NCBI RefSeq assembly: GCF_030124175.1 | Contig: NZ_JASKMT010000010.1 | Span: forward strand, 62,001 to 126,000 | Length of the DNA stretch: 64,000 nt | Direction of reading: 5' to 3' | Origin: Streptomyces sp. 549 | GTDB taxonomy: Bacteria > Actinomycetota > Actinomycetes > Streptomycetales > Streptomycetaceae | In this document: in pieces, positions 49,649-59,574 of the stretch | Layout of the letters: every line of letters begins with the position of its first letter | Numbering within the stretch: the stretch's first letter is position 1 | Position numbers and translations under genes: made by a program | The notes under the pieces: model-generated | Told to the model about the DNA's origin: nothing | The model's input: only the letters and a program-made list of their open reading frames with translations | Database searches by the model: none

Positions 49649-50870
49649 TGGGCGGCAGCTCCGTACCGGCCCCGCGCCGGCGCACCGCGACCTTCGCGCG
49701 GGCCGGCTGCTCGACGGCCGAAGCGGCGGGGGAGGGGACCGCCGCCGTGACCGGCTCGGCCGCGACCGACTCAGCCGCCGTCGGCTCGGCCGCCTCGGGA
49801 GAGTCGTCATCGCCGCAGGGCCCGCAGCCACCCCCGGACCCGCAGCCTCCGGCCGCCGCGGCGTCCGCACGGTGCTCGGGAAGCGTCACCGTGCCGGCGC
49901 CCTCCACCTCGAAGCCGGCGTCCGCGATCATGTCCAGGTCGGCCTGCCCGGCCTGGCCCTCGCTGGTCAGGTAGTCACCGAGGAAGATCGAGTTCACCAG
50001 GTGCAGCGCCAGCGGCTGCATCGACCGCAGGTGCACCTCCCGGCCGCCGGCGAGCCGCACCTCCACGTCGGGGCAGACGAACCGGACCATGGCCAGGACG
50101 CGCAGCGCCCGCTGCGGGGTCAGGTTCCACTCCTGGGCGAGCGGCGTGCCCTCGAACGGGATGAGGAAGTTGACCGGCACCGAGTCCGGGTCCAGGTCCC
50201 GCAGCGCGTACACCACGTCCACGAGGTCCTCGTCCGTCTCGCCCATGCCCGCGATCAGGCCCGAGCAGGCGGACAGACCGGCGGCCTGCGCCTGCTCCAC
50301 GGTGGAGACGCGGTCGGCGAAGTCATGCGTGGTGCAGATGTCCTTGTAGGTCGACTCGGAGGTGTTGAGGTTGTGGTTGTAGGCGTCCGCGCCCGCGTCC
50401 CGCAGCGCGGAGGCCTGCCCCTGGGACAGCAGGCCGAGGCAGGCGCACACCTCCACGCCCTCGTTCTGCTCCTTGATCGCCGAGATGGTGTCCGAGACGC
50501 GCTGCACGTCCCGGTCGGTGGGACCGCGCCCGCTCGCCACCAGGCACACCCGCTTGGCGCCGCCGGCCACGCCGGCCCGCGCGGCCTCCGCGGCCTGCTC
50601 CGGCTTCAGCCAGGTGTACTTGAGGATCTCCGCCTTCGAGCCGAGGCGCTGCGAGCAGTACGAGCAGTCCTCCGGGCACAGGCCGGACTTCAGATTGACC
50701 AGGTAGTTCAGCTTCACCCGCCGCCCGAACCACTTGCGGCGCACCTTTCCGGCCGCGGCCACCACGTCGAGCAGTTCGTCGTCGGAGGTCGCCAGCACCG
50801 CGAGCGCTTCCTCGCGCGTCGGCAGCTCGCGCCGCAACCCCTTGTCCACCAGCGTGTTCAGCAGCTCCAT
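49641..50870 (-). CDS. bioB: Biotin synthase with Cys-rich C-terminal extension
   Basis: This 409-residue radical-SAM enzyme inserts sulfur into dethiobiotin. [10 protein letters not shown] (Cys65, 69, 72) binds the catalytic 4Fe-4S cluster. [25 protein letters not shown] and [10 protein letters not shown] complete the core, and the normal protein would end near residue 330-340. An extra tail of about 70 residues follows, containing [10 protein letters not shown] (Cys343, 349, 352) and a Pro/Ala-rich end. ATG 50870 is used because GAGG is 9 bp upstream. It is first in the bioBAD operon, divergent from bioF. Confidence 0.95.
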   Translation of the reverse strand: MELLNTLVDKGLRRELPTREEALAVLATSDDELLDVVAAAGKVRRKWFGRRVKLNYLVNLKSGLCPEDCSYCSQRLGSKAEILKYTWLKPEQAAEAARAGVAGGAKRVCLVASGRGPTDRDVQRVSDTISAIKEQNEGVEVCACLGLLSQGQASALRDAGADAYNHNLNTSESTYKDICTTHDFADRVSTVEQAQAAGLSACSGLIAGMGETDEDLVDVVYALRDLDPDSVPVNFLIPFEGTPLAQEWNLTPQRALRVLAMVRFVCPDVEVRLAGGREVHLRSMQPLALHLVNSIFLGDYLTSEGQAGQADLDMIADAGFEVEGAGTVTLPEHRADAAAAGGCGSGGGCGPCGDDDSPEAAEPTAAESVAAEPVTAAVPSPAASAVEQPARAKVAVRRRGAGTELPPNA

Positions 50871-50936
50871 GGCGCGCATCCTCGCTCACCCGGCAGCCCC
50901 GGGCCAAGGAGAGAACCCACAACGAGACCGGAAACA

Positions 50937-50956
50937 GGTGTGTGCATTGCCACACC
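50937..50956. promoter_or_regulatory. Weak inverted repeat in the bioB-bioF intergenic region
   Basis: GGTGTG (50937-50942) and CACACC (50951-50956) are inverted 6-bp arms between the divergent starts. The position suits a biotin repressor, but the sequence does not match a biotin operator that I know. Confidence 0.25.
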
Positions 50957-51020
50957 CTGACCGGGCTTGAGCGCCACTAGGTTCTATGAGGTCCCCACAG
51001 CTCCCACGGAACGGTCCCCC

Positions 51021-52175
51021 ATGCCCGAGGCGCACCAGGACCCGTTCGGCTGGCTCGACGCGGCACGCGAGCAGCGCGAGCGGTCCGGTCTGGCGCGGAC
51101 GCTGCGCCCCCGCCCCGCCCGCTCGCCGCTGCTCGACCTCGCCGGCAACGACTACCTCGGCCTCGCCCGCCACCCCGCGGTGACCGAGGCGGCGGCCTCC
51201 GCCGCCCGTCACTGGGGAGCCGGTGCCACCGGGTCGCGGCTGGTCTCCGGCTCCACCGGGCTGCACGCCGAGCTGGAGGGCGAACTGGCCGACTTCCTGG
51301 GCTTCGAGTCCGCCCTGGTGTTCTCCTCCGGCTACGCGGCGAACCTCGCCGCGGTGACCGCGCTGGCCCCGGCCGGATCGCTGGTCGTCTCCGACGCGGA
51401 CAACCACGCCTCGCTCATCGACGGCTGCCGCCTCGCCCGGGCGCAGACCGCCGTCGCCGCACACGCCGACCCCGAGGCCGTGCGCAAGGCGCTCGCCGGG
51501 CACGACGGCCCGGCGCTCGCCGTGACCGACTCGGTGTTCTCGGTGGACGGCGACGCCGCACCGCTGGCGGAACTGGGCGGGGTGTGCGGCGAACTGGGCG
51601 CCGGCCTGCTCGTCGACGACGCCCACGGCCTGGGCGTGGTGGGCTCCGGCGGACGCGGCGCGGTCCACGCCGCCGGGCTCGCCGGTGCCCCCGGCACAGT
51701 GGCCACCGTGACCCTGTCGAAGGCCCTCGGCTCGCAGGGCGGTGCCGTGCTCGGTTCGGCGAAGGTCGTCACGCACCTGGTCAGTACCGCCCGCAGTTTC
51801 ATCTTCGACACCGGCCTCGCCCCGGCCGCCGCCGGTGCCGCCCTCGCCGCGCTGCGCCTGCTGCGCGCCGAGCCCGAGCGGGCGGCACGGGCGCGGCGGG
51901 CCGCCGCCGTGCTGCACGGCGCGCTGACCGGCGCCGGGTTCACCGCGGTGCGGCCGGACGCGGCGGTGGTGTCGGTGCGGGCGCCCTCGCCGGAGGCGGC
52001 CGTGCGCTGGGCGGCCGACTGCCGTGCGGCGGGGGTGTCCGTCGGCTGCTTCAGGCCGCCGTCGGTGCCCGACGGCGTCTCCCGGCTGCGGCTGACCGTC
52101 CGCGCCGACCTGACGGACGCACAACTGGACCGGGCCGTGGAGACGATCCGCGCCACCGCCCCGCCCGGCCACTGA
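51021..52175 (+). CDS. bioF: 8-amino-7-oxononanoate synthase
   Basis: This 384-residue alpha-oxoamine synthase condenses alanine with pimeloyl-ACP/CoA to KAPA, the first biotin-ring step. Motifs: DLAGNDYLGLARHP, GAGATGSRLVSGSTGLHAELE, SSGYAANLAAV, DADNHASLIDGCRLA, VDDAHGLGVVG and TLSKALGSQGG (PLP Lys). The pimeloyl-forming genes bioC, bioH or bioW are not in the window, so the pimelate source lies elsewhere. ATG 51021 agrees with the family start. It is divergent from bioBAD. Confidence 0.96.
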   Translation: MPEAHQDPFGWLDAAREQRERSGLARTLRPRPARSPLLDLAGNDYLGLARHPAVTEAAASAARHWGAGATGSRLVSGSTGLHAELEGELADFLGFESALVFSSGYAANLAAVTALAPAGSLVVSDADNHASLIDGCRLARAQTAVAAHADPEAVRKALAGHDGPALAVTDSVFSVDGDAAPLAELGGVCGELGAGLLVDDAHGLGVVGSGGRGAVHAAGLAGAPGTVATVTLSKALGSQGGAVLGSAKVVTHLVSTARSFIFDTGLAPAAAGAALAALRLLRAEPERAARARRAAAVLHGALTGAGFTAVRPDAAVVSVRAPSPEAAVRWAADCRAAGVSVGCFRPPSVPDGVSRLRLTVRADLTDAQLDRAVETIRATAPPGH

Positions 52176-52420
52176 GCCTCCGCCTGCCGCCCGCAGGGCG
52201 CCGCGGCGACACCCCAGCCGCCCGACCTGCCCCAAATAGGTTCTGCTGTCGCACAGTTCACCGCATCGAGCGACAGATATCCGCGCATGTCGGTGGATCG
52301 GGCGCATCCGGGCCCCCCGGGTGGCAGTCTGTCGCGCAGCAGCCATTCGCGGGCGGCTCCGCCCCCACTCCTCGCAACCCCGCCGGAGTACCGCCCCGAT
52401 GGGAAAGGGACGGCCTCGAC

Positions 52421-52852
52421 ATGGCAGACCACCAACACGCCTGCGTCACCCTGCCGAGCACTCCGGCCTCGGTGCCCGAGGCGCGAAGATACGTCACGGG
52501 AGTACTCGCCGAATGGGGACCGGGCGCGGACCCCGCGACCGTGGACTCCGTCCGGCTCATCGTGTCGGAACTGGCCACTAACGCCGTCCAGCACACCCGC
52601 GGTCAGTCGCCCACCTTCACCGTGGACGTCCACCTCGAACGGGATGAGCGGTTGTGTGTCGGTGTCACCGACAGCCACCCGCGGTGGCCCCGCCGGCTGC
52701 CCGCCGCCGTCCAGCAGGACAACGGGCGCGGCCTCTCCATCATCCGCGCGCTCGCCGTCGAGTCCGGCGGGCGGCTGTCGGTGGTGCCCACGGAGGAGGG
52801 CGGCAAGACGGTGTGGATCGCGCTCCCGTGGCAGGCCCCGGCCCCGACCTGA
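52421..52852 (+). CDS. ATP-binding anti-sigma-like protein (HATPase_c_2)
   Basis: This 143-residue RsbW-type GHKL ATPase has the N-box LIVSELATNAVQHTRG, VTDSHPRWPR (G1-like, variant D-x-S) and DNGRGLSIIRALA (G2-like). Streptomyces encodes dozens of such proteins, which act as anti-sigma factors or switch kinases in stress and development. No sigma or anti-anti-sigma gene is adjacent. The start is ATG 52421; TAGGTT at 52237-52242 may be a -10. The 245-bp region upstream shows no other gene. Confidence 0.87.
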   Translation: MADHQHACVTLPSTPASVPEARRYVTGVLAEWGPGADPATVDSVRLIVSELATNAVQHTRGQSPTFTVDVHLERDERLCVGVTDSHPRWPRRLPAAVQQDNGRGLSIIRALAVESGGRLSVVPTEEGGKTVWIALPWQAPAPT

Positions 52853-52885
52853 GTGGGACGCGCCCGCGGGGGCCGGGCGGGGCTC

Positions 52886-53383
52886 TCAGTCGGTCGGGAG
52901 CACGCGCTCCCGGTGGCGGCGGCCGACCTCCCAGGGCAGTGCCAGCCACAGCGCCGCGCAGGCCAGCAGTATCCCGCCCGCCGCGCACAGGCCCGCGGCC
53001 CGTCCCATCACCACGTCCACCACCAGCAGCACCGCTCCGGTCAGACTGAGCGCCAGCACGCCCAGACCGGCCCTGGCCAGCACCGACGACACCTCCACCA
53101 CCCGCCGTTTCGCGCCGCGCCGGAACAGGGAGCGGTGCAGCACCGCGGGCGCGGTGAAGACGATGGCGGCGAGCGCCGCGAGCATGAGCGTGGTGACGTA
53201 CGCGCCCCGCTGGTAGGAGTCCAGGTCGGGGAACCGCGGGGTGAACGCCAGGGTGAGTAGGAATGCGAACAGGATCTGCACGCCGGTCTGGATGACGCGC
53301 AGTTCCTGGAGCAGCTCCACGAAGTTGCGGTCGTCCCGTTCGAGCGGCGTCTCGTTGCGGGTCACCGGGATCTCAGCGGCCAT
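52886..53383 (-). CDS. DUF6328-type small membrane protein
   Basis: This 165-residue protein has a hydrophilic N-terminus (ETPLERDDRNFVELLQELRVIQTGVQILFAFLLTLAFTPRF) and four hydrophobic segments. This is the pattern of the actinobacterial DUF6328 family. Its function is unknown. ATG 53383 is used although longer in-frame starts exist, because the family starts at MAAEIPVTRNETPLE. The C-terminus is basic and cytoplasmic. Confidence 0.8.
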   Translation of the reverse strand: MAAEIPVTRNETPLERDDRNFVELLQELRVIQTGVQILFAFLLTLAFTPRFPDLDSYQRGAYVTTLMLAALAAIVFTAPAVLHRSLFRRGAKRRVVEVSSVLARAGLGVLALSLTGAVLLVVDVVMGRAAGLCAAGGILLACAALWLALPWEVGRRHRERVLPTD

Positions 53384-53442
53384 AACAGGACGGGTTGCCC
53401 TCACCGGCCGGATTATGCGCACCCGGGCCGGCCGGGCGGCCC

Positions 53443-53763
53443 TCACGGCGGTGGCGGCGATGGCGGCAGACCGACGCGCAACGTCCGGCGCTCGCCGTCC
53501 AGCACGCGCAGCGCCCGTGCCAGGGTCGCCGCGTGCACCTCCCGCTCGCCCCGTTCGTGCATGACGGAAAGGGCCTCCCGCAGCCCCTCCGCGGCACCCA
53601 CCAGCGCCTGAGCCGCGCGCAGTCCGCCGTAGGTCTGGGTGCAGCGGGCCGGGTTGATCCGCCCCAGCAGGTCGACGACCTCCAGGTAGCGGTCCAGCAG
53701 CTCGCCCTCCGCCCCGGTCAGCGCGGGTAGCGGCGGCAGTTCCGGCGGCAGCTTCTGCGACAC
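53443..53763 (-). CDS. Small conserved hypothetical protein next to clpP
   Basis: This 106-residue soluble protein reads LTGAEGELLDRYLEVVDLLGRINPARCTQTYGGLRAAQALVGAAEGLREALSVMHERGEREVHAATLARALRVLDGER and has a Pro-rich end. It looks helical. I do not recognise the family. The start GTG 53763 lies 7 bp after the clpP stop, so the two are co-transcribed and this protein may act with that protease. Confidence 0.65.
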   Translation of the reverse strand: MSQKLPPELPPLPALTGAEGELLDRYLEVVDLLGRINPARCTQTYGGLRAAQALVGAAEGLREALSVMHERGEREVHAATLARALRVLDGERRTLRVGLPPSPPPP

Positions 53764-53770
53764 CGTCGCC

Positions 53771-54403
53771 TCACCGGCCCGCGCGGGCGCGTGCCGGAGC
53801 CCGGCCGGACACGACGTGGTCGGCCAGGCCGTAGGCCACCGCCGAGGCGGCGTCGAGGATGTGGTCGCGCGCGATGTCGGCGGCGACCTGCTCCCGGGAC
53901 CGGCCGGAGTGCAGCGCCAGCATGCGCTCCAGCGTGTCCCTGGTGCGCAGCAGCTCGGCGGCCTGGATCTCCAGGTCGCGCGCCTGCCCGTGCACCGGCT
54001 CGGCGAACGAGGGCTGGTGGATGAGCACCCTGGCGTGCGGCAGCACCAGCCTGCGCCCGGGGGTGCCGGCGGCGAGCAGCACGGCCGCCGCTGACGCGGC
54101 TTGCCCCAGGCACACCGTCTCCACCTCGCAGTCGACGAAGCGCAGTGCGTCGTAGATCGCGGTCATCGCGGTGAACGAGCCGCCTGGGGAGTTGACGTAG
54201 AGCGAGAGCGGCCGGTCGGGCGCCGCGTGCTCGAGGTGCATCAGCTGCGCCACCACGTCGCCTGCCACGGCGTCGTCGATCGGCGTGCCGAGCATCACGA
54301 TGCGCTCGTCGAGCAGCTTGGAGTAGGGGTCCAGGGTACGGGTGAGGGCACCGGTGCGTTCGGTGAAGGAAGGCAGGACATGGCGGGCGGACACGGGACC
54401 CAC
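53771..54403 (-). CDS. clpP: ClpP-family serine protease subunit
   Basis: This 210-residue ClpP has its catalytic triad intact: Ser104 in GQAASAAAV, His129 in RVLIHQP and Asp180 in ARDHILDA. The [19 protein letters not shown] loop and [13 protein letters not shown] front are typical. Streptomyces carries several clpP genes; by context (beside urease) this resembles the fifth, single-gene paralogue. The GQAASA motif differs from the usual GMAASM. GTG 54403 follows GAGGAG at 5 bp; the longer reading from ATG 54439 would include the regulatory region. It shares its promoter region with a divergent antitoxin-like gene. Confidence 0.9.
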   Translation of the reverse strand: MGPVSARHVLPSFTERTGALTRTLDPYSKLLDERIVMLGTPIDDAVAGDVVAQLMHLEHAAPDRPLSLYVNSPGGSFTAMTAIYDALRFVDCEVETVCLGQAASAAAVLLAAGTPGRRLVLPHARVLIHQPSFAEPVHGQARDLEIQAAELLRTRDTLERMLALHSGRSREQVAADIARDHILDAASAVAYGLADHVVSGRAPARARAGR

Positions 54404-54422
54404 GGCGGCTCCTCTGCTCAAA

Positions 54423-54438
54423 ACGTACAGGACGTACA
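54423..54438. promoter_or_regulatory. Tandem ACGTACA repeats between clpP and antitoxin-like gene
   Basis: ACGTACA occurs at 54423-54429 and again at 54432-54438, a 9-bp direct repeat (TGTACGT on the other strand). YefM/Phd-type antitoxins recognise TGTACA-like sequence, so these are likely autoregulatory half-sites. Confidence 0.5.
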
Positions 54439-54456
54439 TGCCGTTAGACTGGGAGC

Positions 54457-54747
54457 ATGACGTATGAGATTCCGGTGACGCAAGCCCGCGCCGAGCTCGC
54501 CGACCTGATCAACCGGGTGGTGTACGGCAGCGAACGTGTGGTCGTCACCCGGCACGGCAAACCGCTGGTGGCCCTGGTCTCCGCCGCTGACCTGGAACTT
54601 CTCGAGGAACTTCGCGGCCGAGGCGTCGAGGAGCCGATCAGTACCGTGTCCACCGTCCGGCCCGGCACGTCCGCTGCCGGCGAACGGCACCGCTTCGGTA
54701 TCGCCGCCCGCCACGGGCACCCGCCCGCCGGAGAGAACCGCACCTGA
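54457..54747 (+). CDS. Phd/YefM-family antitoxin-like protein, no toxin adjacent
   Basis: The 96-residue protein begins [52 protein letters not shown], a textbook Phd/YefM DNA-binding N-terminus. A disordered Gly/Pro-rich tail follows. The usual YoeB/Doc/RelE-type toxin would be expected downstream, but a terminator and then urease come next. It may be an orphan repressor controlling clpP and itself. The start is ATG 54457. Confidence 0.85.
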   Translation: MTYEIPVTQARAELADLINRVVYGSERVVVTRHGKPLVALVSAADLELLEELRGRGVEEPISTVSTVRPGTSAAGERHRFGIAARHGHPPAGENRT

Positions 54748-54769
54748 CGGCCGCTCCGCCCGACCCGCG

Positions 54770-54793
54770 CCCGCCCGGCCCGTGCCGGGCGGG
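54770..54793. terminator. Hairpin after the antitoxin-like gene
   Basis: CCCGCCCGG (54770-54778) pairs with CCGGGCGGG (54785-54793) around a 6-nt loop, separating this gene from the urease promoter. Confidence 0.55.
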
Positions 54794-54839
54794 GCGCGCA
54801 CCGGCCCAGGAAACCCCGCCGCGCGGCGCGCCGGGGAAG

Positions 54840-54871
54840 TTAACGCCCGCGAAACGCTTCGCGACTAGCCT
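54840..54871 (+). promoter_or_regulatory. ureA promoter with GlnR-like box
   Basis: TTAAC (54840-54844), six bases, and GAAAC (54851-54855) match the GlnR half-box pattern gTnAC-n6-GaAAC with one mismatch. TAGCCT (54866-54871) is a fitting -10, so the box covers the -35 region. GlnR control of urease is known in Streptomyces and Mycobacterium. Confidence 0.6.
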
Positions 54872-54921
54872 CAGGCCGTGGCCAGGTACCGGCGGCTTGT
54901 CGATGGTTGAGGTGGAACGGC

Positions 54922-55224
54922 GTGCAACTGACCCCGCACGAGCAGGAACGCCTGCTCATCCACGTGGCAGCCGACGTGGCCGCCCGGCGGCACGCCCGCG
55001 GTGTGCGCCTCAACCACCCCGAGGCCCTCGCGCTGCTCACGGTGCACATCCTCGAAGGGGCCAGGGACGGCCGCACCGTCGCCGAACTCATGGCCTCCGG
55101 ACGCCAGGTCCTCACCCGGGACGACGTCATGGACGGCATCCCCGAGATGATCCGCGACGTCCAGGTCGAGGCGACCTTCCCCGACGGGACGAAGCTGGTC
55201 ACCGTGCACGAGCCGATCGTCTGA
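54922..55224 (+). CDS. ureA: Urease subunit gamma
   Basis: This 100-residue protein, [60 protein letters not shown], is the full-length urease gamma chain. GTG 54922 has GAGG 9 bp upstream; TTG 54907 would add residues the family lacks. It packs with ureB and ureC in the (alpha-beta-gamma)3 urease, which hydrolyses urea to ammonia and carbamate in the cytosol. It is first in a six-gene operon A-B-C-F-G-D. Confidence 0.97.
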   Translation: MQLTPHEQERLLIHVAADVAARRHARGVRLNHPEALALLTVHILEGARDGRTVAELMASGRQVLTRDDVMDGIPEMIRDVQVEATFPDGTKLVTVHEPIV

Positions 55225-55238
55225 GCGGAAGGGCCCCC

Positions 55239-55550
55239 ATGATCCCCGGCGAGGTCCTGCTCGCGACGGAACCGGTGACGCTCAACGAGGGCGCGCCGGA
55301 GACCGTGCTGACCGTACTCAACACCGCCGACCGGCCCGTCCAGGTCGGCTCCCACTACCACTTCGCCGAAGCCAACCCTGGGCTGGACTTCGACCGGGAC
55401 GCCGCCCGGGGCAAGCGGCTGGGCGTCGCCGCCGGCACCGCCGTGCGCTTCGAACCGGGCATCCCCGTCGAGGTGCGGCTGGTACCGCTCACCGGCCTGC
55501 GCGTCGTCCCCGGGCTGCGCGGCGAGACCGCCGGAGCCCTCGATGACTGA
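55239..55550 (+). CDS. ureB: Urease subunit beta
   Basis: The 103-residue beta chain begins [74 protein letters not shown], all family-conserved. ATG 55239 lies 15 bp after ureA with GAAGG-like sequence upstream. It has no catalytic residue of its own but shapes the active-site flap. The C-terminus is close to family length. Confidence 0.97.
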   Translation: MIPGEVLLATEPVTLNEGAPETVLTVLNTADRPVQVGSHYHFAEANPGLDFDRDAARGKRLGVAAGTAVRFEPGIPVEVRLVPLTGLRVVPGLRGETAGALDD

Positions 55551-55562
55551 CCGGAGCCGACG

Positions 55563-57284
55563 ATGACCGAACTGAGCCGCGCCGCCTACCACGACCTGTT
55601 CGGCCCCACCACCGGCGACCGGGTACGGCTGGCCGACACCGACCTGCTGATCGAGGTCGAGCAGGACCTCGCGGGCGGCCCCGGCCGGGCCGGCGACGAA
55701 GCGGTGTTCGGCGGCGGCAAGGTCATCCGCGAGTCGATGGGTCAGGCCCGCACCACCCGCGCCGAGGGCGCCCCCGACACCGTCGTCACCGGCGCCCTCG
55801 TCCTCGACCACTGGGGAGTGGTCAAGGCCGACATCGGCATCCGCGACGGCCGGATCACGGCCCTCGGCAAGGCCGGCAACCCCGACACCATGGACGGCGT
55901 CCACCCCGAGCTGGTCATCGGACCCGAGACCGAGATCATCTCCGGCAACGGCCGCATCCTCACCGCCGGCGCCATCGACGCCCACGTGCACTTCGTCTGC
56001 CCGCAACTCGTCGACGAGGCGCTCGCCTCCGGCATCACCACGCTGCTCGGCGGCGGCACCGGGCCCGCCGAGGGCACCAAGGCCACCACCGTCACACCCG
56101 GCCCCTGGCACACGGCCCGCATGTTCGAGGCCATGGACGGCATGCCGGTCAACATCGGGCTCCTCGGCAAGGGCAACACCGTCTCCCGCGAGGCGATGAC
56201 CAGTCAGCTGCGCGGCGGCGCTGTCGGCTTCAAGATCCACGAGGACTGGGGAGCGACACCCGCCGCGATCGACGCCTGCCTCGGCGTGTGCGAGGACACC
56301 GGCGTACAGCTGGCCATCCACACCGACACCCTCAACGAGGCCGGCTTCGTGCAGGACACGCTGGCCGCCGTCGCCGGCCGCACCCTGCACGCCTACCACT
56401 CCGAGGGGGCGGGCGGCGGCCACGCGCCGGACATCATCACCGTCGTGAGCCGGCCCCACGTGCTGCCCAGCTCCACCAACCCCACCCGGCCGCACACCGT
56501 CAACACCGTCGAGGAGCACCTCGACATGCTGATGGTCTGCCACCACCTCAACCCGTCCGTCCCCGAGGACCTGGCCTTCGCCGAGTCCCGCATCCGACCC
56601 TCGACGATCGCCGCCGAGGACATCCTGCACGACCTCGGCGCCATCTCGATCATCTCCTCCGACTCCCAGGCCATGGGCCGCATCGGCGAGGTCGTGCTGC
56701 GCACCTGGCAGACCGCCCACGTGATGAAGCGCCGCCGCGGCACGCTGCCCGGCGACGGACGCGCCGACAACCTGAGGGCCCGCCGATACGTCGCGAAGTA
56801 CACGATCAACCCGGCTCTCGCCCAGGGCATCGCCGACGAGGTCGGCTCGGTCGAGGCCGGCAAGCTCGCCGACCTGGTGCTGTGGGAACCGGCGTTCTTC
56901 GGCGTCAAACCGCACCTGGTGCTGAAGGGCGGCCAGATCGCCTACGCCCAAATGGGGGACGCCAACGCCTCCATCCCCACCCCGCAGCCCGTCCTGCCGC
57001 GCCCGATGTTCGGCGCCACCGGACGCGCTCCGGCCGCCAACTCCGTCAACTTCACCAACCAGCTGGCCCTGGAGGACGCACTGCCCGAGCGGCTGGGCCT
57101 GGGCAAGCCCTTCGTGGCGATCCGCAGCACCCGCGGCACCAGCAAGGCCGACATGCGGGAGAACACCGCGCTGCCGCACGTCGAGGTGGACCCCGACACC
57201 TTCACCGTCACCATCGACGGCGACCGCGTCGAACCGGCACCCGCTGCGGAACTGCCCATGGCCCAGCGCTACTTCCTCTTCTGA
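55563..57284 (+). CDS. ureC: Urease subunit alpha
   Basis: The 573-residue catalytic chain carries His141/His143 in DAHVHF and the carbamylated Lys224 in GFKIHEDWG, both bridging the two nickel ions. The mobile flap is MVCHHLN (Cys326, His327). The equivalent Klebsiella residues are seven lower (His134, Lys217, Cys319), as expected. The N-terminus [28 protein letters not shown] is normal. Active urease needs the accessory genes that follow. ATG 55563 is 12 bp after ureB. Confidence 0.98.
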   Translation: MTELSRAAYHDLFGPTTGDRVRLADTDLLIEVEQDLAGGPGRAGDEAVFGGGKVIRESMGQARTTRAEGAPDTVVTGALVLDHWGVVKADIGIRDGRITALGKAGNPDTMDGVHPELVIGPETEIISGNGRILTAGAIDAHVHFVCPQLVDEALASGITTLLGGGTGPAEGTKATTVTPGPWHTARMFEAMDGMPVNIGLLGKGNTVSREAMTSQLRGGAVGFKIHEDWGATPAAIDACLGVCEDTGVQLAIHTDTLNEAGFVQDTLAAVAGRTLHAYHSEGAGGGHAPDIITVVSRPHVLPSSTNPTRPHTVNTVEEHLDMLMVCHHLNPSVPEDLAFAESRIRPSTIAAEDILHDLGAISIISSDSQAMGRIGEVVLRTWQTAHVMKRRRGTLPGDGRADNLRARRYVAKYTINPALAQGIADEVGSVEAGKLADLVLWEPAFFGVKPHLVLKGGQIAYAQMGDANASIPTPQPVLPRPMFGATGRAPAANSVNFTNQLALEDALPERLGLGKPFVAIRSTRGTSKADMRENTALPHVEVDPDTFTVTIDGDRVEPAPAAELPMAQRYFLF

Positions 57285-57294
57285 CGGACACGCC

Positions 57295-57969
57295 GTGACC
57301 CTCCACGCCCGCGCGGCGCTGCTGCTCCTGGCCGACGGGCGCTTCCCCGCCGGCGGCCACGCCCACTCCGGCGGCGCCGAGGCGGCGGTCGCAGCCGGGC
57401 GCATCACCGACGCCGCCAGCCTGGCCGGCTTCTGCCGCGGACGGCTGCACACCACCGGGCTGGTCGCCGCCGCCCTCGCCGCAGCCGCCTGCGCCGGAAC
57501 CGACCCGCTCGCCCTGGACGCCGCCGCCGACGCCCGCACCCCCTCGCCCGCGCTGCGCCGCACCGCGCGCCGCCTCGGCCGCCAGCTGATGCGCGCCGCC
57601 CGTGCCACCTGGCCCGACGACCGGCTCGACGCGCTGGCCGCCGCCCGCCCGCGCGGCGCGCACCAGCCGGTGGTGCTCGGCCTCACCGCCCGCGCCGCCG
57701 GCCTCACCCCGCTGGACGCCGCGCACGCCGCCGCCTACGAGGCCGTGTCCGCACCGGCGACCGCCGCCGTCCGACTGCTCAGCCTCGACCCCTTCGACGC
57801 GACCGCCGTGCTCGCCCGGCTAGCCCCGGAACTGGACGAGGTCGCCGACCGGGCCGAGCGGCACGCCGCCACGGGCACCGCGAACTCGCTGCCGGCCGCG
57901 AGCGCGCCGCTGCTCGACCTCGGCGCCGAGGAGCACGGCACCTGGCCCACCCGCCTGTTCGCCTCCTGA
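57295..57969 (+). CDS. ureF: Urease accessory protein UreF
   Basis: This 224-residue UreF reads [31 protein letters not shown] at the front and has a mid-region [28 protein letters not shown]. UreF bridges UreD and UreG on apo-urease and controls GTPase gating during nickel insertion. The protein is Ala-rich as in other actinomycetes. GTG 57295 lies 10 bp after ureC. Overall identity to enterobacterial UreF is expected to be modest, but the position in the operon confirms it. Confidence 0.92.
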   Translation: MTLHARAALLLLADGRFPAGGHAHSGGAEAAVAAGRITDAASLAGFCRGRLHTTGLVAAALAAAACAGTDPLALDAAADARTPSPALRRTARRLGRQLMRAARATWPDDRLDALAAARPRGAHQPVVLGLTARAAGLTPLDAAHAAAYEAVSAPATAAVRLLSLDPFDATAVLARLAPELDEVADRAERHAATGTANSLPAASAPLLDLGAEEHGTWPTRLFAS

Positions 57970-58048
57970 GCCGCGAACCATGCCGCCCCCCGGATACACC
58001 CCGACCTGTTCAACCAGCACGCCGCGACCTGCCCCCAAGGAGCCGTCC

Positions 58049-58752
<704 letters not shown>

Positions 58753-58756
<4 letters not shown>

Positions 58757-59568
58757 GCCCGGACGCGGGCGGTGTCACCGCCACCGCGCGTGTCACCGCC
58801 GCCCCCGGGCGCGGCACCGGCACGGCGCTCCCCGAACTCGCCGGCGACGGTCCGCTCGCCCTGCGGCGGGTGCGCAGCGCCGGACCGTACGCCGCGGTCG
58901 CACTTGTCGGGGCGATGACACACCCCCTCGGCGGCGACCGGCTGCGCCTTGAGACCGACGTCCGGCCCGGGGCCGCGCTGCGCTTCACCACCACCGCCGC
59001 CACCGTCGCGCTGCCCGGACGCGAAGGCGGCGCCGCGTACTACGACACCGTGCACCGGGTCGGGGCGGGCGCGACCCTGCACTGGCTGCCAGAACCGGTG
59101 ATCAGCGCCCGCGGCAGCGACCTGCGCGCCGATGCCCGCGTGGACCTCGACGCGGACGCCCGGCTGGTGTTCCGCGAGGAGCAGGTGCTCGGCCGCACCG
59201 GGGAGACCACCGGTCGGCTGACCACCCGCCTGAGCGTGCACCGGGCCGGCCGCCCGCTGCTGGACCAGGAGCTGTCCTACGGCCCCGGTGTGCCCGGCTG
59301 GGACGACGGCGCGGTGCTCGGCGGGATGCGTGCCGTCGGGCAGCTCCTGGTCGTCGACCCCGCCTTCGCGCAACGGCCGGTCGGCACGGAGGTACTGCCG
59401 GGCACCGCGGTGCGCTGCCCGCTGGACGGCCCGGCCTTCCTGGTCAGCGCGGTCGCTCAGGACGCGCTGCGGCTGCGCCGGGCCCTGGACGAGCTGGCCA
59501 CCGGGCTGGTCCCGCCCTGCGCCCCGCACGGCCACCCCCCGGGCGGGGAGGTACGCACTGCCGACTGA
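58753..59568 (+). CDS. ureD: Urease accessory protein UreD
   Basis: This 271-residue UreD/UreH scaffold contains [92 protein letters not shown], the central beta-barrel that binds UreF and urease. GTG 58753 overlaps the ureG stop (GTGA). It ends the six-gene urease operon and converges with the acyltransferase gene after 6 bp. No nickel transporter gene is in the window. Confidence 0.95.
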
Positions 59569-59574
59569 CCGGCG

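Noticed and set aside
50871..51020. Biotin-repressor operator or riboswitch between bioB and bioF
   Set aside because: Only a 6-bp inverted repeat is visible and it does not match BirA, BioR or BioQ sites known to me. It is listed only as a weak repeat.
54457..54747. Complete toxin-antitoxin operon
   Set aside because: No toxin-like frame follows; a hairpin terminator and the urease promoter come directly after the antitoxin-like gene.
54840..57707. A 955-codon minus-strand frame opposite the urease genes
   Set aside because: It is antisense to clearly functional ureA-ureC and has Gly/Val-rich, motif-free sequence. Long shadow frames are expected at this GC content.
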